Origin: UBA7236 sp043727235
GTDB lineage: Bacteria > Bacteroidota > Bacteroidia > Chitinophagales > BACL12
Assembly (NCBI GenBank): GCA_043727235.1
Contig: JAYSYX010000030.1
Location: forward strand, 1 to 5,699
Reading direction: 5' to 3'
DNA length: 5,699 bases
This document shows positions 1-5,699 of the stretch, one piece after another; within the stretch, counting starts at the first letter, position 1, and each line of letters begins with the position of its first letter. A model generated the notes under the pieces. It was not told where the DNA came from and ran no database searches. It saw only the letters and a program-made list of their open reading frames with translations. A program made the translations under genes and the position numbers.

Positions 1-7
1 GTTTTCC

Positions 8-33
8 AGAACTCAGAACCCCGAACTCAGAAC
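8..33. repeat. GAACTCAGAAC direct-repeat tract, copy 1
   Basis: Two GAACTCAGAAC units (positions 9-19 and 23-33) separated by CCC lie just beyond the 3' end of the minus-strand manC gene, whose stop codon occupies 37-39. The same motif, in the same orientation on the plus strand, recurs at 3826-3858 directly before scpA, and in both places it is followed by AAA. Tracts of this type are, as I recall, a common intergenic low-complexity repeat in Bacteroidota genomes. I infer no function. The tract begins near the window edge, so its full extent to the left is unknown. Confidence 0.75.
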
Positions 34-36
34 AAA

Positions 37-1116
37 TCAAAGATATTCATCAAGTTCCTTCCTCTTAATATCCGCCGTCATTTCCTTTATTTCCTGTTCC
101 TTGTCTTTTTTGCAGATGAGAAGGGCATCGCCGGTGTCAATCACGATGTAGTCTTCGAGGCCTTGTAGAATTACTAATTTTTTATCGGGCACCATCACCA
201 TGCAATTGGTGGAGTCGTAGATCATTACATTTTTGCCTTTTACAGCATTTCCATAGTAATCTTTTTCATAATTTTCCCACAAACTTGCCCATGTTCCAAG
301 GTCGCTCCAGCCGAAAGCTGCGGGAATTACGAAAACATTGTCTGCCTGCTCCATGATCGCATAATCAATAGAAATATTGGGACAAATACTATAGGCCTTT
401 TCCATTAAACGCGACTCATCCTTTTTGCCAAAAGCCTTTCTTGCAGCCCAAAAGGCCTGATGTATATCTTGCTGATATTTGTCGAACGCTGCCATTATTG
501 CTTTGGCATTCCAGATAAAAATACCGGAATTCCACAAAAAATCGCCGCTCTTTATAAAGGTGCGTGCCAATTCCATATCGGGTTTCTCGGTAAAGGTCTT
601 TACTTTATGAATATCCCTGTGAACTGCGTTCTCATTAAATTGAATATAACCATAACCAGTATCGGGGCGACTCGGTTTTATACCCAGCGTAACGAGAACA
701 TCTTTTTTTTCCGTGTATTCCAGTGCTTCGAGAATTACATAAAGAAATTTTTCCTCATTCACCATTAAATGATCACTCGGTGCAATTACAATATTGGCAT
801 CGGGTTCTATGCTGGCAATTTTGTGACAAGCGTAAGCAATACAAGGAGCTGTATTTTTTCGCATGGGCTCAGCTAAAATGCGAGATTTATCAACCCCGGG
901 AAGCTGCTCATTAATAATTGCGACATATTGTTCATTTGTTACGATGAAAATATTATCTTTGTCAGCTATTTTTAAAAAACGGTTATAGGTTGTTTGGATT
1001 AGTGTTTCACCCGTGTTTAGAATATCTAAAAACTGTTTTGGTTTTTTTATTCTGCTCTCAGGCCAAAACCTGCTCCCAATGCCTCCGGCCATTATAGCCA
1101 CATAAACTTTACTCAT
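37..1116 (-). CDS. manC: Mannose-1-phosphate guanylyltransferase (GDP-mannose pyrophosphorylase), monofunctional
   Basis: This cytoplasmic enzyme joins GTP and mannose 1-phosphate to give GDP-mannose and pyrophosphate; the product feeds mannose, fucose and rhamnose-type sugars into surface glycans. The 359-residue protein has the full sugar-nucleotidyltransferase set: the N-terminal GTP-binding loop AGGIGSRFWPES (10-21) with the PKQF lysine (Lys27), EPMRKNTAP (83-91), the metal-binding APSDH (112-116, Asp115), TGYGYIQ (153-159), FTEKP (175-179), WNSGIFIW (195-202), SIDYAIME (249-256) and FGWSDLGTW (268-276) with the second metal aspartate Asp272. After that comes a short beta-helix-like tail. 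It lacks the C-terminal cupin phosphomannose isomerase domain of the roughly 470-residue bifunctional enzymes, and its length matches the single-function type. The ATG at 1116 fits the conserved N-terminus; no Shine-Dalgarno is visible. It is transcribed divergently from recQ, with 177 bp between the start codons. No other sugar-nucleotide gene is in view, so the glycan served is unknown. Confidence 0.95.
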   Translation of the reverse strand: MSKVYVAIMAGGIGSRFWPESRIKKPKQFLDILNTGETLIQTTYNRFLKIADKDNIFIVTNEQYVAIINEQLPGVDKSRILAEPMRKNTAPCIAYACHKIASIEPDANIVIAPSDHLMVNEEKFLYVILEALEYTEKKDVLVTLGIKPSRPDTGYGYIQFNENAVHRDIHKVKTFTEKPDMELARTFIKSGDFLWNSGIFIWNAKAIMAAFDKYQQDIHQAFWAARKAFGKKDESRLMEKAYSICPNISIDYAIMEQADNVFVIPAAFGWSDLGTWASLWENYEKDYYGNAVKGKNVMIYDSTNCMVMVPDKKLVILQGLEDYIVIDTGDALLICKKDKEQEIKEMTADIKRKELDEYL

Positions 1117-1193
1117 TGCCGCTGATGATAAAATTCTACTAAAGAGAACTGTTTTATAAAAATTATTTATATTTAGAAGACGATTCTAATTCG

Positions 1194-1233
1194 GAAACTA
1201 AACCGTGCATGTTTTGGGATACGGTTTACTTTC
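1194..1233. promoter_or_regulatory. Imperfect dyad in the manC-recQ divergent intergenic region
   Basis: The arms GAAACTAAACCGT (1194-1206) and ACGGTTTACTTTC (1221-1233) are reverse complements at 12 of 13 positions, with a 14-base spacer. The dyad lies between the two divergent start codons and ends 5 bp before a candidate manC -7 element. If that promoter is real, the dyad would fall at about the transcription start and the early leader of manC. It could then be an operator for a dimeric regulator or a leader hairpin. No T-run follows either side in a way that would suggest a terminator. The symmetry is read directly from the sequence; any regulatory role is inference. Confidence 0.4.
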
Positions 1234-1238
1234 AGCGA

Positions 1239-1246
1239 CAAATATA
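1239..1246 (-). promoter_or_regulatory. Candidate Bacteroidota -7 element for manC
   Basis: Read on the minus strand the bases are TATATTTG, an exact match to the Bacteroidota -7 consensus TAnnTTTG. It is the only such match I find on the minus strand between the two genes. It would start transcription near 1232 and give a leader of roughly 115 bases before the manC ATG. There is no good -33 element: the nearest TTG (minus strand, 1276-1274) is 27 bases away, longer than the usual spacer of about 17-23. I found no comparable element on the plus strand for recQ. Confidence 0.3.
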
Positions 1247-1293
1247 CCCCAAAACGAACTTGTTTAAAATAATCAATAAACTGAACAGAGAGG

Positions 1294-3492
1294 ATGGAAG
1301 TATCTAATATGACAATTAAAGAAGCGCTTAAAGAGTATTTTGGTTTTGACTCATTTAAGGGAAATCAGGAAGAGATCATTGAAAGTTTGTTGGCGGGCAA
1401 GGATACCCTGGTGTTAATGCCAACCGGTGGAGGAAAGTCGCTTTGCTACCAATTACCCGCGCTGATGCTGGAAGGCACTGCTATCATTGTTTCACCCCTG
1501 ATCGCCTTGATGAAAAATCAGGTGGATCTTGTGAGGAGTTATAGCAGTAATAATGATATTGCCCACTTTTTAAATTCTTCACTCAACCGACAAATGGTTA
1601 AAAAAGTGAAGGCGGATATTACCGAAGGCCGTACTAAAATGTTATACGTAGCCCCGGAAACATTAAAAAAAGAGGAAAATATCGAATTTTTTAAAGGAAT
1701 AAAAGTGTCTTTTGTTGGGGTGGATGAGGCCCATTGTATTTCGGAGTGGGGACACGATTTCCGCCCGGAATATCGCCAGATCCGTACAATGATAGAAACA
1801 ATAAATGATCGTATTCCTATTATTGCACTTACAGCCACTGCAACTCCCAAAGTGCAGAGTGATATTAAAAAGAATCTTGATCTGCAGGATCCTAATATAT
1901 TTATTTCCTCCTTCAATCGTCCGAATTTATATTATGAAATGCGCCCGAAAAGAACTAAGGAATATGCAATAAAACAGATAGTGCGTTTTATTAAAGAAAA
2001 TCCTAGAAAATCGGGTATTGTATATTGTCTGAATAGAAAATCTACGGAGGATATTGCTAAGGTGCTTACTATCAATGGAATAAAAGCAGGAGCATATCAT
2101 GCGGGAATGGATGCTCAAACCAGACCCGAAGTGCAGGACAGATTTTTAATGCAGGATCACCAGATAATTGTTGCAACAATTGCATTCGGAATGGGAATTG
2201 ACAAACCGGATGTTCGATTTGTTATTCACTTTGATATTCCGAAATCCATAGAAAATTATTATCAGGAAACCGGTCGCGCAGGTCGTGATGGGTTGGAAGG
2301 AAAATGTATTACTTTTTACAGTTATAAGGATATTGAAAAACTGGAAAAATTCATGCGCGATAAACCGCTCGCCGAACGCGAAATGGGAGCGCAATTACTT
2401 GCCGAAACTGCTGCATACGCCGAAACAAGTGTTTGTAGAAGAAGATTTTTGTTGTTTTATTTTGGAGAAGAATATGGTCAGGAAAATTGTGGAAGTTGCG
2501 ACAATTGTTTAAAACCAAAAGAAAAAATTGAAGGTAAAGAATATGTGCAGAATGCATTAAAAATAGTTGACTTCGTTAATGAAAATCATCATATACCTTA
2601 TTTGGTTGATTTGTTGGTTGGAAAAAGCACAACGGAAAATCAAAATTATCGTCACGATAAAATTGATTTGTTCGGTGTCGGAAAAGAAAAAGATGATCAT
2701 TTCTGGAATTCTATTTTGCGTCAGTGTTTATTAAATGAATTTGTTTACAAGGATATTGAACAATATGGTTTAATAAAACTAACAGATAAAGGAAGAGAAT
2801 TTATTAAATATCCTAAATCTGTGATGATATCCTTAAATCACGATTACGAAACAGATACTACTGATATCGATTTAGATAATGCTGCCGGAAAAAGTGTATT
2901 GGATCCGATGTTGATGGATCTTTTAACTTCTTTACGTGAGCGATTGGCAAAAGAAGCCGGTTTACCTCCTTATGTTTTATTTTCTGAAAATTCATTGGAA
3001 GAAATGGCGACCATGTATCCTGAAACAATGGATGAGATGGTGAAAATTTCAGGCGTAAGTAAAGGAAAAGCCGATAAATACGGAAAAGAATTCTTAGAAC
3101 TTATCAGTATCTATGTAGAGGAAAATGAAATTGAAAAACCATCTGAATTTGTTATGAAACAGGTGGTGAATAAATCGGCACACAAAGTGAAGATCATTCA
3201 GCTGATAGATAAAAAAATGCCCCTTCCTGATATTGCAAAAACAATAGGATTAAATTTCCCGGATTTTATCGATGAAATTGAGACCATCGTTTCCTCCGGA
3301 ACAAAATTAGGCCTGAATTATTATCTCGATGATCTGATAGAAGAAGATATTCAGGAAACCGTGCACGATTATTTTATCGACATGAAAACAGCAGATCTTA
3401 AAACAGCATTTAATGATCTTAAAGATGAAGGACTGGAGTTTGAGGAGTTGAGGTTGTTGCATATTAAGTTTATGAGTGAAATTGCTAATTAG
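1294..3492 (+). CDS. recQ: RecQ-family ATP-dependent 3'-5' DNA helicase
   Basis: RecQ unwinds duplex DNA 3' to 5' in recombinational repair and replication-fork processing. The 732-residue protein shows, in order: motif 0 with Gln25; Walker A MPTGGGKS (42-49); motif Ia SPLIALM; the DEAH box (144-147) followed by the RecQ aromatic loop CISEWGHDFRPEY; motif III ALTATAT (178-184); motif IV GIVYC (241-245); motif V VATIAFGMGIDKPDVR (293-308); and motif VI QETGRAGR (324-331). The zinc site has all four cysteines (381, 399, 402, 405), then an RQC winged helix (about 415-525), an HRDC domain (about 536-610) and a further C-terminal helical region (about 628-732). E. coli RecQ is about 610 residues and lacks this last part; the extra region resembles the helix-turn-helix tail seen on many Bacteroidota and Firmicutes RecQ proteins. 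A second in-frame ATG at 1309 (Met6), preceded by GGAAG at 1296-1300 with 8-base spacing, may be the true start. No catalytic residue is missing. Confidence 0.96.
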   Translation: MEVSNMTIKEALKEYFGFDSFKGNQEEIIESLLAGKDTLVLMPTGGGKSLCYQLPALMLEGTAIIVSPLIALMKNQVDLVRSYSSNNDIAHFLNSSLNRQMVKKVKADITEGRTKMLYVAPETLKKEENIEFFKGIKVSFVGVDEAHCISEWGHDFRPEYRQIRTMIETINDRIPIIALTATATPKVQSDIKKNLDLQDPNIFISSFNRPNLYYEMRPKRTKEYAIKQIVRFIKENPRKSGIVYCLNRKSTEDIAKVLTINGIKAGAYHAGMDAQTRPEVQDRFLMQDHQIIVATIAFGMGIDKPDVRFVIHFDIPKSIENYYQETGRAGRDGLEGKCITFYSYKDIEKLEKFMRDKPLAEREMGAQLLAETAAYAETSVCRRRFLLFYFGEEYGQENCGSCDNCLKPKEKIEGKEYVQNALKIVDFVNENHHIPYLVDLLVGKSTTENQNYRHDKIDLFGVGKEKDDHFWNSILRQCLLNEFVYKDIEQYGLIKLTDKGREFIKYPKSVMISLNHDYETDTTDIDLDNAAGKSVLDPMLMDLLTSLRERLAKEAGLPPYVLFSENSLEEMATMYPETMDEMVKISGVSKGKADKYGKEFLELISIYVEENEIEKPSEFVMKQVVNKSAHKVKIIQLIDKKMPLPDIAKTIGLNFPDFIDEIETIVSSGTKLGLNYYLDDLIEEDIQETVHDYFIDMKTADLKTAFNDLKDEGLEFEELRLLHIKFMSEIAN

Positions 3493-3507
3493 AAATAGCG
3501 ACAACGG

Positions 3508-3540
3508 AGACCTCACAGGTTTTGGAAACCTGTGAGGTCT
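3508..3540. repeat. Perfect 15-bp inverted repeat (CCTCACAGG hairpin)
   Basis: The arm AGACCTCACAGGTTT (3508-3522) and its exact reverse complement AAACCTGTGAGGTCT (3526-3540) flank a TGG loop, 15 bp after the recQ stop codon. Transcribed from either strand it would form a very stable hairpin. As I recall, palindromes built on ACCTCACAGGTTT are widespread between genes in Bacteroidota, so this is probably a REP-like dispersed element. It may stop or protect the 3' end of the recQ mRNA, but no U-run follows on either strand (AGGGGGGAC on the right), so it is not a textbook intrinsic terminator. Confidence 0.85.
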
Positions 3541-3550
3541 AGGGGGGACT

Positions 3551-3814
3551 GGAAAATAAAGAACAAAGAATAAAGAACCTGTCTGCCGGCAGTCGCCAGG
3601 CAGGCATTAATCGGATCCTGGCCCTGAAACTTTTGCAAACCATGTAAACCCAATAAAATAAAGAATATCGAACAAAGAATAAAGAACATTATTCGGATTC
3701 TAAGCCTGAAACTTTTTCTAACCATGTTAACTTTAGGTAATAAAAAATAACAATCAAAAAATAAAAAACATTAATCGGAACCTAGCCCTGAAACTTTTGC
3801 AAACCATGTAAACT
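3551..3814. repeat. Three-unit 82-bp tandem repeat
   Basis: Three copies of a 46-bp core start at 3605, 3687 and 3769, exactly 82 bp apart each time. The core runs CATTAATCGG, then CCTGAAACTTTTGCAAACC, then ATGTAAAC. Copies 1 and 3 are identical at 43 of 46 positions; copy 2 (3687-3732) is more diverged, with CTTTTTCTAACC replacing CTTTTGCAAACC. Each core is preceded by an A-rich lead of the AATAAAGAACAAAGAATAAAGAA type (3551-3577, 3651-3686, 3733-3768), progressively degraded in unit 3. Unit 1 also carries a 27-bp palindromic insert between lead and core. No function is evident. The units read in different frames, so they do not encode a repeat protein. Confidence 0.85.
3578..3604. repeat. 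27-bp palindromic module inserted in tandem-repeat unit 1
   Basis: CCTGTCTG (3578-3585) can pair with CAGGCAGG (3597-3604), giving eight base pairs with one G-T wobble; inside sits the perfect palindrome CTGCCGGCAG (3583-3592). Its GC-rich make-up contrasts sharply with the A-rich surroundings. Units 2 and 3 join the lead directly to CATT, whereas unit 1 has these 27 bases between AATAAAGAA and CATTAATCGG. The simplest reading is that a small GC-rich REP-like module was inserted there, with no target duplication beyond an ambiguous single C. Related GC-rich CCTGCC palindromes are, as I recall, dispersed in other Bacteroidota genomes. Confidence 0.7.
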
Positions 3815-3825
3815 TTTGCATACCT

Positions 3826-3858
3826 AGAACTCAGAACCCAGAACTCAGAACTCAGAAC
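3826..3858. repeat. GAACTCAGAAC direct-repeat tract, copy 2
   Basis: Overlapping units of GAACTCAGAAC with one CCC-shifted junction fill 33 bases, and the tract ends 10 bp before the scpA start codon. It therefore occupies the place where the scpA leader and ribosome-binding region should be. The tract matches that at 8-33 in motif and orientation but is one unit longer. Its bases show no Shine-Dalgarno-like GGAG. Unit-number change by slippage is plausible given the short overlapping period. Confidence 0.8.
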
Positions 3859-3868
3859 AAAATAATCT

Positions 3869-4633
3869 ATGAACGAACAACAAACATTCGAAATAAAACT
3901 GCCGCAATTTGAAGGGCCGTTTGATCTTTTATTATTTTTTATTGAGAGAGATGAATTGGATATTCATGATATTCCGATCTCGGTGATAACAAAAGATTTT
4001 TTGGATTATCTGCATTCGATGAAGCAGTTGAATATTGAAATTGCAAGCGAATTTATTTTGGTTGCGGCTACTTTGATGCGCATTAAAGCAAAAATGTTGT
4101 TGCCTCGCAAAGAACTGGATGAATTTGGAAATGAAATAGATCCACGTAAGGAATTAGTAGATAGGTTGTTGGATTACAAACGATTTAAAGAAGTGATTAA
4201 CGACTTCGGTAAATTGGAAGAAGACCGACAATTAAAAATGCAGCGCGGAAATATTTTAGGCGAACACGAAATTCTCGCAAAAAAACATTCCAATGAAATG
4301 GAGTTGAGCACAGTTAATCTTTTTGTGTTGCTCAAAGTGTTTCAAAAGGTGATGGATAGGTTTAATAATCAGCCGAGGACAGAAGATCACGTGATTTTTC
4401 AATATGATTATTCCATTGAGGAAGAAAGTTTAGGAATTGTTACCTATTGCAAAGGCAAGAGAAATGTGCCGTTTTCGGATGTTTTCACTTCCTGTAAGGA
4501 TAAATATCAGGCTGTATTCCGTTTCCTGAGCATATTGGATCTTATTGCTGCCCAGAAGGTGTTTTTATTGGTTGGTGATGGTTTAAATAATTTCTGGATA
4601 ACTTTATCCGGTGAGCATGAAAAGGCCGCCTGA
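3869..4633 (+). CDS. scpA: Segregation and condensation protein A (kleisin of Smc-ScpAB)
   Basis: ScpA is the kleisin that bridges the two heads of an Smc dimer and, with ScpB, forms the condensin that compacts and separates replicated chromosomes. The 254-residue length is typical. The N-terminal domain has the family signature FEGPFDLLLFFIERDELDI (14-32), followed by IPISVITKDFLDYL and the conserved helix IASEFILVAATLMRIKAKMLLP (58-79), the part that binds the Smc neck. A linker of variable sequence (about 85-145) would contact ScpB. The C-terminal winged helix (about 196-246, with VPFSDVF and AVFRFLSILDLIAAQKV) would bind the Smc head cap. The ATG at 3869 gives the normal N-terminus and lies only 10 bp after a repeat tract, so no conventional leader or Shine-Dalgarno is seen. 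The last 17 bp overlap the next gene in another frame. scpB and smc are not in the window. Confidence 0.95.
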   Translation: MNEQQTFEIKLPQFEGPFDLLLFFIERDELDIHDIPISVITKDFLDYLHSMKQLNIEIASEFILVAATLMRIKAKMLLPRKELDEFGNEIDPRKELVDRLLDYKRFKEVINDFGKLEEDRQLKMQRGNILGEHEILAKKHSNEMELSTVNLFVLLKVFQKVMDRFNNQPRTEDHVIFQYDYSIEEESLGIVTYCKGKRNVPFSDVFTSCKDKYQAVFRFLSILDLIAAQKVFLLVGDGLNNFWITLSGEHEKAA

Positions 4634-5699
4634 TAAAATATCGGAAATACATAAACTTAACGGGGAAGAGGAACAAATAACTAAACAGTTTTCTTACCGC
4701 AGAATAATATTTATTGCCCTCATAGCCTTTGTTGTTTCAGGTTATCTCATCTATAACTCCTTAAATTATGAAGCAATTAAAGGTCTTGAATGGACCCTTC
4801 GTTCCTTTTTCTGGATATTACTCGCATTTATTTTATTAGTGATAAGGCATCTTGGCTATATGTATCGCCTGCGATTAATTACCGACAACAAATTCAATTG
4901 GAAAAAATCATTTAGTTTAATTTCTCTCTGGGAATTTTCCTCCGCTATTACACCTTCTACTGTTGGTGGCGCAGCAGTCGCAATTTATTTTATGCGCAAA
5001 GAGAAATTGAGTCTGGGAAAAAGTGCAGCTACAAGTATGCTCACCATTTTTCTCGACCAGATTTTTCTCGCTGTTGCACCACTTTTCTTATTATTAATTG
5101 TTGGATTTAAATCCATGTTCGCAAAGGATGCAATGTGCAGGGGAGAAGCTGGACTTCCTGGAATGGGAATTTTTCACAATATGCAACAGATCTATTTCGT
5201 GGGATATTTTTTCTTCTTAATGGTGATCTTATTATTGGCCTACGGTTTATTTATTAACGCAAATGCTTTAAAAACATTTATAGTTAAAATATTTTCATTA
5301 CCCGGATTGCGAAAATGGAAAAACGATGCTATTCATACTGGCGATGATGTTGTGCTTGCATCATCGGAATTAAGAAATAAGGATAATATTTTTTGGTTGA
5401 AAGCATTTGCTGCTACCACAATAAGTTGGGTATCATTCTTTTTGATATCAGCCTGTATAGTAATGGCGTTTTTTAATCCAAGTGCAATTGATATACCTGT
5501 TATTTTTGCAAGGCAATTTCCAATTTGGATGGTAATGTTATTGCCTATCACTCCAGGCGGTATCGGAATTGCAGAAATTGCCTACAGTGCTCTTATGTGC
5601 GATTTTATTGACCCTCTTCTTGTTGGAACTTTTTCTGTTGTGTGGAGGGCAATTTCTTATTATCCTTATTTAATTGCAGGAGTAATTATTTTACCAAGA
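4617..5699 (+). CDS. Lysylphosphatidylglycerol synthase TM / UPF0104-family membrane protein, 3'-truncated by window end
   Basis: The frame is open for 361 codons from ATG 4617 to the last base with no stop, so the C-terminus is missing. A hydrophilic, charged N-terminus (1-29) is followed by about seven or eight hydrophobic segments, near residues 30-47, 61-77, 100-125, 138-163, 190-213, 260-286, 300-328 and 333-359. Family marks are the WEFSSAITPSTVGGAAVAIYF stretch (105-125), a polar LDQ (146-148) in the next helix, PITPGGIGIAEIAY (310-323) and WRAISYYPYLIAGV (343-356); these match the transmembrane region shared by MprF flippase domains and YbhN/AglD-like proteins. Relatives move or help transfer lipid-linked groups across the membrane. 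The substrate here cannot be told, and no soluble aminoacyl-transferase domain is visible. The start lies inside scpA, overlapping it by 17 bp, which suggests co-transcription and coupled translation. The next in-frame Met lies within the second membrane segment region (82), supporting 4617. Confidence 0.85.
   Translation, partial: MKRPPDKISEIHKLNGEEEQITKQFSYRRIIFIALIAFVVSGYLIYNSLNYEAIKGLEWTLRSFFWILLAFILLVIRHLGYMYRLRLITDNKFNWKKSFSLISLWEFSSAITPSTVGGAAVAIYFMRKEKLSLGKSAATSMLTIFLDQIFLAVAPLFLLLIVGFKSMFAKDAMCRGEAGLPGMGIFHNMQQIYFVGYFFFLMVILLLAYGLFINANALKTFIVKIFSLPGLRKWKNDAIHTGDDVVLASSELRNKDNIFWLKAFAATTISWVSFFLISACIVMAFFNPSAIDIPVIFARQFPIWMVMLLPITPGGIGIAEIAYSALMCDFIDPLLVGTFSVVWRAISYYPYLIAGVIILPR

Larger units (their letters stand above)
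3493..3868. other. Repeat-filled non-coding region between recQ and scpA
   Basis: No credible gene lies in these 376 bases. From left to right it holds a perfect 33-bp hairpin, a short AGGGGGGAC run, three units of an 82-bp tandem repeat (one interrupted by a 27-bp palindromic module), and a GAACTCAGAAC tract ending 10 bp before the scpA ATG. The 82-bp period is not a multiple of three and the units drift in reading frame, which argues against coding. I see neither a T-run terminator after the hairpin nor an exact TAnnTTTG element, so where recQ transcription ends and scpA transcription begins is unclear. Confidence 0.8.

Noticed and set aside
460..914. Plus-strand open frames opposite manC
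   Set aside because: They sit antisense to the conserved nucleotidyltransferase core and have no recognisable domain.
2285..2512. Plus-strand 75-codon open frame within recQ in another frame
   Set aside because: It overlaps helicase motif VI and the zinc-site coding region, and has no independent support.
1539..2557. Several minus-strand open frames of 63-125 codons opposite recQ
   Set aside because: They lie wholly within a well-supported helicase gene with continuous motifs, show no family signature and are antisense shadows.
3307..3516. Minus-strand 69-codon open frame at the end of recQ
   Set aside because: It is antisense to the RecQ C-terminal domain and starts in the repeat hairpin; there is no family signature.
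3508..3550. Intrinsic terminator for recQ
   Set aside because: The hairpin is strong but is followed by AGGGGGGAC instead of a T-run, so I list it as a repeat with only a possible role in transcript ending.
3513..3725. A 70-codon minus-strand open frame across the hairpin and two tandem-repeat units
   Set aside because: It is made of repeats with an 82-bp period, so successive units are read in different frames; it crosses a perfect hairpin and the palindromic insert and has no recognisable domain. It is a by-product of repeat DNA.
3551..3814. Possible CRISPR array
   Set aside because: The core repeats are 46 bp with 36-bp A-rich intervals that are themselves related to one another rather than unique spacers, and no cas gene is nearby. 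This is a tandem repeat.
5333..5551. Minus-strand 72-codon open frame opposite the membrane-protein gene
   Set aside because: It is antisense to a continuous plus-strand frame with family motifs and membrane segments.

Overview
The window reads as chromosomal DNA of a free-living or environmental member of the Bacteroidota. The evidence is the AT-rich coding style, the near absence of Shine-Dalgarno signals, a TAnnTTTG-type promoter element, a long RecQ with an extra C-terminal helical domain, and intergenic repeats (GAACTCAGAAC tracts and a 15-bp perfect palindrome) of kinds I associate with Bacteroidota genomes. Genus-level placement is not possible from the sequence alone. I see no phage, transposase, CRISPR, rRNA or tRNA genes.

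Layout. (1) Bases 8-33: a short GAACTCAGAAC direct-repeat tract directly after the end of the first gene. (2) Bases 37-1116, minus strand: a complete monofunctional mannose-1-phosphate guanylyltransferase that makes GDP-mannose. (3) Bases 1117-1293: a divergent intergenic region with a 13-bp near-perfect dyad and a candidate -7 promoter element for the minus-strand gene. (4) Bases 1294-3492, plus strand: a complete RecQ-family DNA helicase with helicase core, four-cysteine zinc site, winged helix, HRDC and an extra C-terminal domain. (5) Bases 3493-3868: a 376-bp non-coding stretch made almost wholly of repeats. It holds a 33-bp perfect hairpin, three units of an 82-bp tandem repeat (one carrying a 27-bp palindromic insert), and a second GAACTCAGAAC tract that ends 10 bp before the next start codon. 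(6) Bases 3869-4633, plus strand: ScpA, the kleisin subunit of the Smc-ScpAB condensin. (7) Bases 4617-5699, plus strand: the first 361 codons of a polytopic membrane protein of the lysylphosphatidylglycerol synthase TM / UPF0104 flippase-like family. It overlaps scpA by 17 bp and runs off the window.

The genes do not form one pathway. ManC supplies activated mannose for surface glycans, RecQ and ScpA serve genome maintenance and segregation, and the last gene is an envelope protein probably co-transcribed with scpA. The coding genes are ordinary. The least explained part is the layered repeat cluster between recQ and scpA, where one repeat family appears to have been inserted into another, and the recurrence of its flanking GAACTCAGAAC motif at the other end of the manC-recQ segment.
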